64,000 nt of DNA from Stenotrophomonas maltophilia. GTDB lineage: Bacteria; Pseudomonadota; Gammaproteobacteria; Xanthomonadales; Xanthomonadaceae. The translations under genes were made by a program, and so were the position numbers. Positions 40,655-49,861 of the stretch are shown piece after piece (position 1 is the first letter of the stretch; each line of letters begins with the position of its first letter). The notes beneath the pieces were generated by a model that had not been told where the DNA came from, did not search any database, and saw only the letters and a program-made list of their open reading frames with translations. The stretch is taken from positions 930,001 through 994,000 of the forward strand of contig WNDS01000001.1 in NCBI GenBank assembly GCA_009912235.1, written 5' to 3'.

Positions 40655-41038
40655 TCAGGCGGTGACGATGTGCACGCCGCACAGCTTGTTGCCGTCCGGA
40701 TCGCGCACGTAGGCCAGGTACATGGTGCGCCCCGGCGCTTCACGGATGCCGGCGGGTTCTTCGATGGCCTTGCCACCGTGCGCCACTGCCGCCTGCTGCC
40801 AGGCATCGACGGTCTGCGGCGTGGCCATGGTGAAACCGATGGTGCCGCCGTTGGCATGGCAGGCCTGCTCGCCGTCGATGGGACGGGTGACCACGAACAC
40901 GCGTCCATCCTTCAGATAGACCAGGCGACCCTTGTCATCGATGAAACCGGCCGGGCCGCCGATGGCGGCGAACACGGCGTCGTAGAAACGACGCGACCGT
41001 TCCAGATCGTTGGAACCCACGACGATGTGACTGAACAT
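40655..41038 (-). CDS. VOC-family (glyoxalase/bleomycin resistance-like) protein
   Basis: A 127-residue protein with the paired beta-alpha-beta-beta-beta modules of the vicinal oxygen chelate fold: MFSHIVVGSNDLERSRRFYD at the start and YLAYVRDPDGNKLCGVH at the end. Metal-ligand positions (His near 4, Glu/His in the second half) are partly kept. Specific substrate unknown. The start at 41038 fits the domain; a longer frame would read into the adjacent tRNA terminator. Confidence 0.85.
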   Translation of the reverse strand: MFSHIVVGSNDLERSRRFYDAVFAAIGGPAGFIDDKGRLVYLKDGRVFVVTRPIDGEQACHANGGTIGFTMATPQTVDAWQQAAVAHGGKAIEEPAGIREAPGRTMYLAYVRDPDGNKLCGVHIVTA

Positions 41039-41149
41039 GTGCTGCGCTCTCCCTCCCGTGTGAGGCCCGGAGTATGCGCCGGGCGCACGGGAGCGGACAA
41101 ATGCCGGGCCTACCTTTGGAAATGTAGGCACCGTATAGGCACCAAACGA

Positions 41150-41176
41150 AAAAGGCACCGATGATCGGTGCCTTTT
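41150..41176 (-). terminator. Rho-independent terminator of the lysine tRNA locus
   Basis: AAAAGGCACCGAT and ATCGGTGCCTTTT form a perfect 13-bp stem with a one-base centre. On the minus strand the stem ends in TTTTT. It lies about 25 bases after the CCA end of the tRNA fragment, so it is the original terminator of the chromosomal tRNA-Lys gene. Confidence 0.85.
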
Positions 41177-41201
41177 CTACTGCGCAACTCTTTGTTTTTC
41201 A

Positions 41202-41248
41202 TGGTGGGCCGTGATGGATTCGAACCATCGACCAAAAAATTAAAAGTC
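41202..41248 (-). other. 3' fragment of tRNA-Lys (TTT), prophage attachment site (distal end)
   Basis: On the minus strand the sequence holds the CTTTTAA anticodon loop, the T arm GGTTCGAATCC and the 3' acceptor strand CGGCCCACCA. No matching D arm or 5' acceptor strand lies upstream, and the anticodon stem does not pair. This is what integration into a tRNA 3' end leaves at the far side. Element DNA lies at higher coordinates, chromosome at lower. The intact tRNA and the integrase are expected beyond 64 kb. Confidence 0.8.
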
Positions 41249-41375
41249 TGACGAAGAATCATTGCGGCACAGAGCTTTCGCCATGATTCCCGCTCCGCAA
41301 CACTATCTGCAACGGTGCCCTGAAACCCTTGTGTGGCTTGGCGCCGTTTCTCGTTGCGGAGCGCCCCGGGAGGGG

Positions 41376-41920
41376 TCAGACACCCCGCCGCATCTGCTGC
41401 AGCCCTGCCCTCACCCACGCCTTGCGGGCGTCCTTCGGGCGGGGCTTGGTTGCCGCCGGCTTGGCGGGCTCCAACGCTTCCCTGACCCGCGCCGTCGCGG
41501 CGGCTGTTGCCTCTGCCAGGCGCCGGGCTTGCTGCTGTTACTCGAGCGTTGGCGGCAGGCCAGGCAGCGGTTCGAGCGGTTCGCTCGGCCTGGTGTCCAG
41601 CAGCCGGGCCACGGCCGCGCACAGGCGCAGCTCTGGGTAGAGCCTGACCGCACCGCACACCACCGCTCTGCGTAGCGCTTGCCCTGGGCGAGGCTGGCGG
41701 CCCACACGTCGTTGGTCTGCCACATCTTCCGGGCGTCGAGGTGCACACGCACCCCGCGCTCCTTCGCCGGCGAAATCTGGGCAATCTGCCGGCCGCTCCA
41801 CCGCAGCACCCAGATATCGCCCAGATATCGCCCAGATTTCGCCCAGATGTCGCCCAGCTGGACCCAGCCAGAGGGAACGGGGGCGGTGCGGAAACCTTGG
41901 TAGCCGTGGGAGGGAAGCAT
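41376..41920 (-). pseudogene. Degraded gene of unknown function next to the attachment site
   Basis: A coherent protein can be followed on the minus strand from ATG 41920 (LPSHGYQGF, then LGDIWAKSGRYLGDIW, then LDARKMWQTNDVWAASLAQG). It needs a frameshift near 41650-41665 to continue as LYPELRLCAAVARLLDTR. It then reads through an in-frame TAA (41538-41540) into an Ala/Lys-rich tail ending at 41376. No family recognised. The position suggests a decayed prophage accessory gene. Confidence 0.5.
41809..41861. repeat. 11-bp tandem repeats
   Basis: Four consecutive copies of CCCAGATATCG with one or two changes (41809-41852) and a partial fifth. On the minus strand they encode the GDIW-type repeat of the degraded gene. 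Confidence 0.85.
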
Positions 41921-42087
41921 GGCGGGAAGGATACGGCCGGCCGTCGCAGATCCTGCCAACGCGGCGGCGACCTGGCTGAATTGTTCTGGATGCTGATCCC
42001 TGGCCCCATCCTGGCCCCATAACTGAGAGCTGCAGCCAATTCCTTGCGCGCGGGCACCGTGGGCAATGGGCAGGAGCGCCAATCTAG

Positions 42088-42239
42088 TTCAGCAACGAGT
42101 TAAGGGCGGGACACGCCCGGTTCGCCTGTGGAGTGAGCGATGCCGTCAGGTCGCCAGCAGCAGGAACCCACCGAAGCGACTCATTGCAGCTCAATGCCGG
42201 AATGAGCGCCGTAGGAATCCCCCGCCTTTAGGGCGGGGG
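42088..42239 (+). mobile_element. 3' remnant of an IS200/IS605-family element (TnpB C-terminus and right-end hairpin)
   Basis: The frame from 42088 to 42231 encodes AGHARFACGVSD and ends in MSAVGIPRL, the typical C-terminus of IS605-group TnpB. It is directly overlapped by the GC hairpin CCCCCGCC-TTTAG-GGCGGGGG (42219-42239) and GGATGTCAA, the usual right end of these elements. A stop lies just upstream in the frame, and the rest of tnpB is absent. Confidence 0.75.
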
Positions 42240-42241
42240 AG

Positions 42242-42365
42242 GATGTCAATAAGCAGGCAATCAAACTTGCTGATGAAAACGGTTATGGCCAGGTACACGT
42301 CACCGGCCACTCTCTAGGCGGCGCACTCGCGCAGATCACAGCGCACTGCGGTAGTCTAATCAACT
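42242..42365 (+). pseudogene. Fragment of a class 3-type lipase
   Basis: Right after the IS605 end, a frame reads KQAIKLADENGYGQ, then VHVTGHSLGGALAQITA. GHSLGG is the nucleophile elbow of lipases such as those of the class 3 and secreted-effector groups. It is cut on the left by the IS605 remnant and on the right by the IS3 element. Confidence 0.65.
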
Positions 42366-42407
42366 TGGACACTCGATAGGATCAATTTCAAGCATCGAGG
42401 TAGACCC

Positions 42408-42701
42408 ATGGCAAAACAGATCACTCAGGGCATGAGGGATGAGGCGGTTCGCCTTGTCGTTGTAGAGGGGCAGACAGTCAGAGACGTCTGTCAGCTGCTG
42501 GATGTAGGCCCAACAGCGCTGAGGCGCTGGATCGAGCAATGGCGTCGAATACATGACCCGCTGGCTGAGGCGCCGCCCGTAGATGCGCAGGTCAGAATCG
42601 CTGAGCTGGAGGCCCAGAATCGCAGGCTCAAGGAGGAACGCGACCTGCTGAAAAAATCCATCGCCTTCTTCATTCGAGACAGCGATCACCGGAGCAAGTG
42701 A
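42408..42701 (+). CDS. IS3-family OrfA (transposase helix-turn-helix subunit)
   Basis: A 97-residue protein with an N-terminal helix-turn-helix (EAVRLVVVEGQTVRDVCQLL) and a C-terminal leucine-zipper-like coiled coil (AELEAQNRRLKEERDLLKK). Six A at 42651-42656 form the slippery site for -1 frameshifting into orfB; the -1 frame is open from there. Confidence 0.9.
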   Translation: MAKQITQGMRDEAVRLVVVEGQTVRDVCQLLDVGPTALRRWIEQWRRIHDPLAEAPPVDAQVRIAELEAQNRRLKEERDLLKKSIAFFIRDSDHRSK

Positions 42702-43522
42702 TCCAGGAATTGGGGAAGGCCGCTCCGATCCGGTTGGTGTGCCAGTTGATGGACTATCCCCGTAGCAGCTACTACGCCTGGCTGCGTCGGGAGCCCCGCA
42801 TCGACCGCGAGCTGCTGGCCCAGGTTGATCTGGTTCGTCGCATTCATAAATCCCATCGGGGGAGCTGTGGCTCTCGCAAGATGGCCAAGGAGCTGACCAA
42901 TCGCGGCCTGCCGGTGGGTCGCTATCGCGCCCGGACGCTGATGCGCCGGGCCGGCGTCAAGGCGCGACAGCACCGGCGGCACAAGTACCACAGCCTGGGA
43001 CCCCAGGCACTGACGGCCCCCAACGTGCTGGAACGTCAATTCAATCCGGAGGCACCCAACCAGGTCTGGGCTGGAGATATCACCTACATCCCGACTCAGC
43101 AGGGCTGGCTTTATCTGGCCGTTGTGGTGGACCTGTTTGCCCGCCGGATCGTGGGCTGGGCCCCTTCCCACGAAGGGAATGCCTGACTGGCCGTGAGAGC
43201 CCTGCGCGGAGCGCTGAATCAACGTCATCCCAACGGACGACTGCTTTTCCACTCCGATCAAGGTCGGCAGTACACCAGCCACGCCATGGCCCAGATCCTG
43301 CGTGACAACGGCATCACCCAAAGCATGAGCAGAAAGGGCAACTGCTGGGACAACGCGGTAGTGGAACGGGTTTTCGCCACCCTCAAGGGGGAATGGCTTT
43401 ACGCCAAATACCCCACTCGACAGGAGACGGCAGCAGACATCGAACAATTTGTGGACTGGTACAACCACCGTCGGCTGCACAGTGCCAACGGCCTTGTGCC
43501 ACCTGCGCTCCGTGAAGCGTAG
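42653..43522 (+). pseudogene. IS3-family OrfB (DDE integrase), interrupted by an in-frame TGA
   Basis: The catalytic part of the transposase. The frame is entered by -1 slippage at 42653 or from an ATG at 42698. The HTH_21-like region and first catalytic Asp (WAGDITYIPT) come first. TGA at 43184-43186 follows GWAPSHEGNA. After it the same frame continues with the second Asp (FHSDQGRQYTS) and the Glu (NAVVERVFATLKGE). The triad is thus split and the enzyme should be inactive unless the stop is read through. Confidence 0.88.
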
Positions 43523-43668
43523 GTGGCCTGAACTCCCTTTGGGAGTGTCCAGAAAAACTTAACCACCATACCCCTTTTGCAGATGACCTGCACCATAGAC
43601 ACCCATCGACCCTCTCGCTGACAATGGCCGGGGCGGGATACCCAGCCCGGAGCAGTGCGAGATGGCCG

Positions 43669-45873
43669 ATGTTGCATAGATGGGAGGGCTTGGTTCAGGG
43701 GCGAGAGGGACGCACCATATGGTCCAAGCCCGGCGCGGCTTTGATCTCTGCTTGGGCGCTACTGTGTCTGCCTTGGCTACTGGGTCTGAAGACTATTCTA
43801 TTCGACGCCGTGCAGCAGTTCTTCCCGGCAGTCAGTTTCAGTGTCGAGCAGCTTCGGCATCTGCAGGCGCCCTGGTGGAACCCTTATCTGTTCGGTGGCT
43901 ATCCGCAGGTCGCCGACCCGCAGATGATGACCCTGCAGCCGACCATGGTCCTGCCAATGATGCTGGCACCCGCCTCCCTGCATCTGTTCACCGTGGTGGT
44001 GTTGCTGCATGTGCTGATCGGCGGCCTCGGTGCGTTGCGCTTGGCGCGTTCGTTCGGTCTTTCAGCTCCTGCACAATGGTTCTTTGCAATGGTGCTGATG
44101 TTCGGTGGAGTAGCCGCCTCCCGCCTGCAGCACACGCCGATGATCATCAGCTATAGCCTGCTTTCCTGGCTGTGGCTGGGCTTGTCCAGGGTCCGGCGCC
44201 AAGGCCGCGCGCGCGACATACTGCTGGCGGGAACTGCAGGTGGCCTGTGTGCGCTGCAGCTGACCCAGGTGACCTACTTCATCATCCTGGCCTCTGCGTT
44301 GTACGCAATGGGCGCCGTGCTGTTGGCTCCCGGCAACCGCTTCCGACTTGCATCACAGCTGGCTGCGGTGGCATTGATCGCCGCCGTGGCCTCTGCCCCC
44401 CCCAATGGCTTTCAACGCTGGCATGGCTGGGAGACACCAATCGCGACGGCATGACCCTAGAGGAGGCACTGCGCGGTGCGATGCACTGGCAGGGGCTGGC
44501 GACACTGCTCTCTGGAAACCTGTTCTCGCAGGGACGTGGGGGCAGCTGGTCCTTCGGCGATATCACCACGGACTACCTCTATTTCGGCGCGGTGCCACTG
44601 GCGCTGTGGCTGGCGTGGGGTGGTGGTGTGATGCGCGGGCAACCGAGGGCAACCAGGCTGGCGCTGGCAGTACTGCTTATCACCACGCTGGTCGCCCTGG
44701 GGGGCGCTACCCCCCCTGTTCGCCTGGCTCTTCAGCTGGTTGCCGGGTCTTGATCTGTTCCGACGGCCCTCCGATGCACTGTTCCTTGGTGTGCCGGCAG
44801 CTGCTTGGCTGGGCGCGCAGTCTCTGCAGTCCGCGCTGCAGGATCGCACCCTGTGCCCGCATCGGGTGTCATTGGGGCTGGCCGTCGTCCTGATGTTCGT
44901 TGCCTCATGGTTGGCCGTGAGCCACGGGCACCTGGAAGCCTTTGCGTGGCTGGTGGCCAGCGGCGGCATCGGTATTGCCGCGGTGCAGCTGCTGCGCCAG
45001 CACCCGACTCCGGTGCGCTGGCTGATCGCACTGGTCATGTTCGACATGCTGCTGTTCAACGTGGGAGCGCGCTTCAACACGTCCAGCGCCCGTCCGCTGG
45101 TAATGACGGCTGACCGCAATGGTGCCACGCAGCGTGCGTATGCCCTGCTTGCCGCCGAGCGGGGGGCTGGCCTCCCGGAACGCGCCATCATTTTCGGCAT
45201 CGGCGTACTGACCAATGGCGCAGCGGTGCATGCGATTCCGCTTGCCAATGGATACAACCCACTGTTGTCCAGTGACTATCAGCAGATGGTGGGCATGCCG
45301 ACGGCGCCGGTTGCGGCATTCCAGCAGAAGGCGACGACCCCTTGGGCGCCAGATATGGACGCCCCCGTGTACGACCTGCTGGGGGTCCGCTGGCTGCTGT
45401 CATCGGAGCCGTTTGCAGGGTCTCATGATCAAGGCAGCGACGTGCAGCTGGCGCTACGCGGAAGTGTGCTGCCGCGTACGCTCAACCCGCAACGGGTGCA
45501 GCGGCACAGTGAACGCCTGCCACCGGCCGCTGAGTTCAACCAGACCGACTTCAGCCAGGTGGTCTGGCTGCCTGCCGGGCAGCACGCGGAGTGCCCAGAG
45601 CACGAAGCAGGCCGACTGCGGCGGCTGTCGCAGGCCTACAAGCCGGGCAGTATCGTGCTTGAGGTGGACGCTGAGCAGCCGGCATGGCTGGTGATCAATG
45701 AGGTGACCGCTCGCGGCTGGCAGGCCCGACTGAATAGCGGCGTGTCTCTGCCGCTGCTGCGAGCCAATGGGCTGTTCCATGCGGTGTGTGTACCTGCGGG
45801 GCGGCACAGCGTGGAGCTCGGGTACAGCCCGCTGCAGCTGTGGCGCGATGGCATCGGACAACGTCTAAAATAG
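43669..45873 (+). pseudogene. YfhO-like polytopic membrane protein with two compensating frameshifts
   Basis: A 735-codon gene for a GT-C/YfhO-type membrane protein, probably a lysogenic-conversion enzyme acting on surface glycans. The N-terminal part shows the family's FDAVQQFFP motif (possible catalytic Asp) and WWNPYLFGGYPQVADPQ, with about ten membrane segments. A soluble periplasmic C-terminal domain starts near 45080. The frame breaks at a C8 run (44396-44403, nine needed) and is restored at a C7 run (44710-44716, six needed). The stretch between them encodes a good match in the -1 frame (LAWLGDTNRDGM through ALGGATP). Start uncertain. Confidence 0.65.
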
Positions 45874-46009
45874 GCTGGCAGCAACTCCGAGGCTGTGCCG
45901 CTGGTCGATGAATTCCCTGGTACAAAGCGATGGCAAGAGCCAAGCCATTGTTTTGAAATGGAGGTATCAGTTTTCACCGGCAATTCTCGCCGATCTTTGG
46001 CCAGGGCAA

Positions 46010-47068
46010 TCACCCCGCATCCCACACCTTGACCTTGCCGTCAGCCTTGGCCACGCCCTTGTCCTTGTTAGGCTGCTCACCTTCCACCCGCGATACGAAT
46101 CCTTGCGGCCCGATCTCGTGCTCTACGCGGTTCACCAGCCACTGCCCGTCCACGCCATCACGAAAGCCTTCGATCGTCATCATTGACTCGGCCACGATGT
46201 CAGGATTGCCCGGTATCTGCACCGATACGGACCGCTCCGACCGTGCCCGCTTGCGCTGCTCGGACTTGGCCGCCGCCAGTGCGCTCGCCTGGTCCTTGTA
46301 AGCCATCCTCAGTTGCCGCACCGGGTCACCCTCGCCCACCGCAATCTGCTTGGTCTTGGCCGCGCCGATATCCCGGTAACGGGCCACCACAGTACCGGCA
46401 CTGTCGCGTGTAGCCAGCGATACCCGCCACTGGCTCACGTCCTGCGGCGTCAGCGTGAATTCGGGCATTGCTGCGCCGCTGGCGGTCTTGCTCTCCCCGC
46501 GCTTGACGAACAGCAGCTTGCCACCTGCGGGCTTGGCAATGGCGTCATACCGCTTGGCAAGGCGCGCCAGAAGGTTCATGTCGCTTTCGTGCACCTGGTC
46601 GGTATGGGGTAGCGCAATGGCGGCAAGATCGGCCGAGACGGACGCCTCCATGCCATGCTCACCGGCCATCGTCTTCACCATGTCGCCGATGGTGGTCTTT
46701 GCCTTCCAGCTTCGCGTCTTCTGCGCCTGCAAGTCCTTCTTGCCAGCCTTGGTCCCGTCATAGGGCGCGGCCCGGGCGCGGATCACCATCTCGCACGGAT
46801 AGCCGCTCATCTCGATCTCATCGCAGACGAACAGTCCCTTGCGCCGCACGTCGCCGTCATAGCCGATGAACAGCTCCAACTCGGCACCGGTAGGTGGTAG
46901 CGCGATGGGCTTGTCTGGATCGTGGTCGGCCAGCGTGATTTCCAGCATGTCCGACGTGACGCCCGCCTCGTCCGTCAGCCGCAGCGACTTCAGCCGGTCG
47001 GCGATGATCGCGGTAATGTCCTTGTCATTGGCCGTGATCTTGTAGTCCGGCCTGATATTCAGTCCCAT
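46010..47068 (-). CDS. D: Tail protein gpD (P2 late control protein D family)
   Basis: A 352-residue homologue of P2 gpD, a baseplate hub protein that forms the tail tip with the spike (the name 'late control' is historical). The N-terminal beta-rich half (DYKITANDKDITAIIADRLKSL) and central IADRL/LARLAKRYDAI region match the family. Last gene of the late operon; its start overlaps gpX by ten bases. The 135 bp beyond it hold no gene. Confidence 0.92.
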   Translation of the reverse strand: MGLNIRPDYKITANDKDITAIIADRLKSLRLTDEAGVTSDMLEITLADHDPDKPIALPPTGAELELFIGYDGDVRRKGLFVCDEIEMSGYPCEMVIRARAAPYDGTKAGKKDLQAQKTRSWKAKTTIGDMVKTMAGEHGMEASVSADLAAIALPHTDQVHESDMNLLARLAKRYDAIAKPAGGKLLFVKRGESKTASGAAMPEFTLTPQDVSQWRVSLATRDSAGTVVARYRDIGAAKTKQIAVGEGDPVRQLRMAYKDQASALAAAKSEQRKRARSERSVSVQIPGNPDIVAESMMTIEGFRDGVDGQWLVNRVEHEIGPQGFVSRVEGEQPNKDKGVAKADGKVKVWDAG

Positions 47069-47274
47069 AGCGACACGCTGTCACGAGCGCGAGAAGGCGT
47101 GGGCAGGTCCGGCAGCACGATACGGATCCCGGCAGGCAGCACAGGGCCATGGTCGGCCAGCCCGTGATTTGCATCCAACACCAGCCGTAGCACGTCAGCA
47201 TTGCACTGGCCGTATTGGAGCCACGCCACCTCATCGGCCATATCGCCAGCTTTACTTGAGTACGTCTGGGCCAT
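47059..47274 (-). CDS. X: Tail protein gpX (LysM-like)
   Basis: A 71-residue protein of the P2 gpX family, small LysM-like proteins needed for tail assembly (DEVAWLQYGQCNADVLRLVLDANHGLA, then LPAGIRIVLPDLP). Start 47274 overlaps the end of gene U, and its end overlaps gene D, as in P2-like phages. Confidence 0.88.
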   Translation of the reverse strand: MAQTYSSKAGDMADEVAWLQYGQCNADVLRLVLDANHGLADHGPVLPAGIRIVLPDLPTPSRARDSVSLWD

Positions 47275-47728
47275 CTGAGTACCTTCTGAGCGAAACCGAA
47301 AATTCCTGCTTCTGGCACAGGTCGCCACCAATGTATAGCGACTGGGTTTCCTCCACGGACTCGATTACCCACTCGCCCATGATCTCCCCGCCCGGCCCGA
47401 TCATCCGCTGCGGCTCTCCTTTAGCGGCTAGCCAGCGAAGCCAGTTCATCTGGTCCCGGCCGCCCTTCCATGATGGGTAGATCACGCGCGGTAGCGTCAT
47501 GGTCTCACTGCCTGGCCCGGTGAACTGCAACGCATCAATCTTGTTCATGCGCTCCTGCACGGGCCACCTCCAACTGGTGGACCGGACAAGGCTCTGAAAC
47601 ACCGTGGTGTTTACGCTGAACTTGAAGCGACCAAGCATCATCAGCGTGAAGTTGTTGCCGCTGTCATTGCCCTTGAATTTATCCAGCGCCTTATCAATGA
47701 CGCCCGTCAGTAGCTCTCTTCCGCTCAT
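47252..47728 (-). CDS. U: Tail protein gpU
   Basis: A 158-residue P2 gpU homologue, a tail-completion or tube-initiation protein. Recognised by MMLGRFKFSVNTTVFQSLVRSTSWRW at its start region and WVIESVEETQSLYIGGDL near the end. It overlaps the tape measure gene stop by one base. Confidence 0.9.
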   Translation of the reverse strand: MSGRELLTGVIDKALDKFKGNDSGNNFTLMMLGRFKFSVNTTVFQSLVRSTSWRWPVQERMNKIDALQFTGPGSETMTLPRVIYPSWKGGRDQMNWLRWLAAKGEPQRMIGPGGEIMGEWVIESVEETQSLYIGGDLCQKQEFSVSLRRYSDGPDVLK

Positions 47729-49860
47729 CAGTGATCCGCCAGGCTGCCACGGTTGCGAACTTGTTCGTTGCGCTTGATCTGATCCATGACCTTGCGCGCC
47801 AGTGCCTCCTGCGACTCGCCGGGCTGCTGGGTGATGTTGTTCGTGATGTGTATCTGGGAAGGTGCGCCATATTGCGCCAGCTCAGGACTCTTCCAGTCAT
47901 TTCTGGACATGCTATCGATAGCGCGCTGACTGGTGGGTGCCTTTCTGTCGTATTTGCCAGTCACAGCACGATGCTTGCCGGTCAGCTTATCGGCAATGGT
48001 GTCATTGCTTTGTCCTGACAGGTGCCAATAGGCCGCCTTTGCGTAGTCAAGCGCCGGGAGATTTGCCGATGCCTTCCAGAATTGGCCTTTGCGGATTTGC
48101 TCGGCACCAACGCCATTGCCTTGCGCGGCGATCTCCTCCGGCGTCGGTAGGCCCAACTTCCCCAGCACCTGAAACGCGGCCTGGGAGAGAGCAGCCACAA
48201 CGCCCAGCTTCGCTGCAAAGCCCATGATGCCAGCAGATGCCCCGGCCGCAGCAGGGCCGACCCTAGACAAGTTGCCATTGAGTGCGGCCACCTCCATGTT
48301 GGCACGCGCCAACCGCATCAGCGACAGCGTGTTCAGCACTGCGCTAGCCGTCAGCAGCACGGGTACGGCTGCGCCAAGCGCAACGCCCAGTCCGGCAACG
48401 CCCATCGCCATCCCCTTGAACGCCGTCGGGTGCGCAGCAGCAAACTTGGTTACGGACTCTAGAAATCCCGCGATCTTTTCAAGTGCACTCACGTAGGTCG
48501 GCATGAGGCTTTCACCCAGCCGCAACTTCACGTCCGAAAGGCGTGCCTCGACGTTCTTTTCCCTGCCCGTTGCGCTGTCCTTCGCGCGATCATTTCCCAT
48601 AGCGATATCGTCAGCACGCGCCGCATTTCCTGTCTCTTTTTCAACTACAGCACGCTGGGCCACGCGTGTCGCAAGCAGGTTTGCGCCAGTACGATTGCTC
48701 ACGATCATGCCCGCAATCTCGGCCGCCTTGGTCATGTCATCCGGGTCAATGCCCTGCGCACGAAGGGCCGGGATGAATGTTTCATTCACCCATTTCTGCG
48801 GGTCGCTGACGAAGGTTTCATAGCCCTTGATCGCACCGGGGTTCATGAACGTAAGCTGCCCCGTCTTGTCGTGCGTGACCTTCGAGCTATCGCCAATAAG
48901 CCCGAACGCTTCAAGATTTCTGGCGGCGCGACGCGTAGTGCGGCCCTGAGCGAGCGCTTGGTACAGCGACATGCTCGCCGTACCGAAGGTATCTCCGCCC
49001 ATCTCCTGCATGAAGTGTGAGCCGCCGTAGTAGAACGCCTCGTCGCTCATTGCCTTTGCAGCGATACCGCCCGTGCGAAGTGCGTTTTGCATCTCCTGCC
49101 CCGTGACACGGCCGCCGGTGGCAACCATGACCTGATGCGCCATGTTCGCCTGCTTGTTGTACTCCTGCTGATCCTTCGTACCATTGCGAAGTTCAATGAC
49201 CTTGCCCATGGCGTATGCAGCGCCCTCGGCCAGGTTCGTATCATGCTGCGAGTCGTACAGCGCAAGGGCGGAGCGCTGTTTCAGCGCCAGCGGGAGCGCC
49301 TGAATCGCATGGTGCGTATCACCAAATGCAGATGCCAGGTCACGGGCCGTTTCCGTTGCCTCAACCGTAGACACGCCAAATGCCTTCTGCGCCTTGGCGA
49401 AGCCGATTAGCTGATCTGCATCCTTCTTGCTAAAACCAAGCGATTCAATCTTCGCCCGCTCGGTGTCGTCCCGCTTGGCCTCTTTGATGCCGGGTGCAAG
49501 TCCTGCAAATATCGCGCCACTGGCGATACCCGCCGTCGCCGCAGCCGTGTGCAGCTTGCCGCTGACAGCCTGCGTCATCTGGCGGAACCTTGCCGCTTCC
49601 TGAAGCCGAGTCTGCGCCCGACGCGTACGCTCCAACTGCTCGGTGAGACGGCTATAGGAGTTGCGCAGCGTATCGACGCTGCGGCCTTGGCGTCCAAGCG
49701 TCTGGATCGACCGACCAAGGTTGCGCTGCCCACGCTCCAGCGTAGAGATGGTCTTGCCAAGCTCGCCCAGCGAACCTTTGACGCCACCGATCATCGTGCG
49801 GAAGCTACTGGAAATAGCCCCGCCGATCAGAATCTGCGCCTTCAGCGTCTTTGTTGCCAT
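47728..49860 (-). CDS. T: Tail tape measure protein (gpT)
   Basis: A 710-residue tape measure protein that sets tail length. It has an N-terminal coiled coil (LERGQRNLGRSIQTLGRQGR, LTEQLERTRRAQTRLQEAA), the TP901-type core with the DLASAF and TGQEM regions, and a hydrophobic stretch near 500-530 (MAMGVAGLGVALGAAVPVLL) that may enter the host membrane. ATG 49860 is chosen because it follows the E' stop by one base. Confidence 0.93.
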   Translation of the reverse strand: MATKTLKAQILIGGAISSSFRTMIGGVKGSLGELGKTISTLERGQRNLGRSIQTLGRQGRSVDTLRNSYSRLTEQLERTRRAQTRLQEAARFRQMTQAVSGKLHTAAATAGIASGAIFAGLAPGIKEAKRDDTERAKIESLGFSKKDADQLIGFAKAQKAFGVSTVEATETARDLASAFGDTHHAIQALPLALKQRSALALYDSQHDTNLAEGAAYAMGKVIELRNGTKDQQEYNKQANMAHQVMVATGGRVTGQEMQNALRTGGIAAKAMSDEAFYYGGSHFMQEMGGDTFGTASMSLYQALAQGRTTRRAARNLEAFGLIGDSSKVTHDKTGQLTFMNPGAIKGYETFVSDPQKWVNETFIPALRAQGIDPDDMTKAAEIAGMIVSNRTGANLLATRVAQRAVVEKETGNAARADDIAMGNDRAKDSATGREKNVEARLSDVKLRLGESLMPTYVSALEKIAGFLESVTKFAAAHPTAFKGMAMGVAGLGVALGAAVPVLLTASAVLNTLSLMRLARANMEVAALNGNLSRVGPAAAGASAGIMGFAAKLGVVAALSQAAFQVLGKLGLPTPEEIAAQGNGVGAEQIRKGQFWKASANLPALDYAKAAYWHLSGQSNDTIADKLTGKHRAVTGKYDRKAPTSQRAIDSMSRNDWKSPELAQYGAPSQIHITNNITQQPGESQEALARKVMDQIKRNEQVRNRGSLADH

Positions 49861-49861
49861 C

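Larger units (their letters stand above)
42366..43551 (+). mobile_element. IS3-family insertion sequence, complete but with an interrupted transposase
   Basis: Ends are the 9-bp inverted repeats TGGACACTC (42366-42374) and GAGTGTCCA (43543-43551), giving about 1,186 bp. Inside are orfA and orfB in the usual -1 arrangement. No clear target duplication is seen in the flanks. Confidence 0.85.

Noticed and set aside
41202-41280. A complete functional tRNA-Lys gene
   Set aside because: The D arm and 5' acceptor strand are missing and the anticodon stem does not pair.
41809-41861. Short regular repeats as a CRISPR array
   Set aside because: Units are directly adjacent 11-mers without spacers, and they encode a protein repeat.
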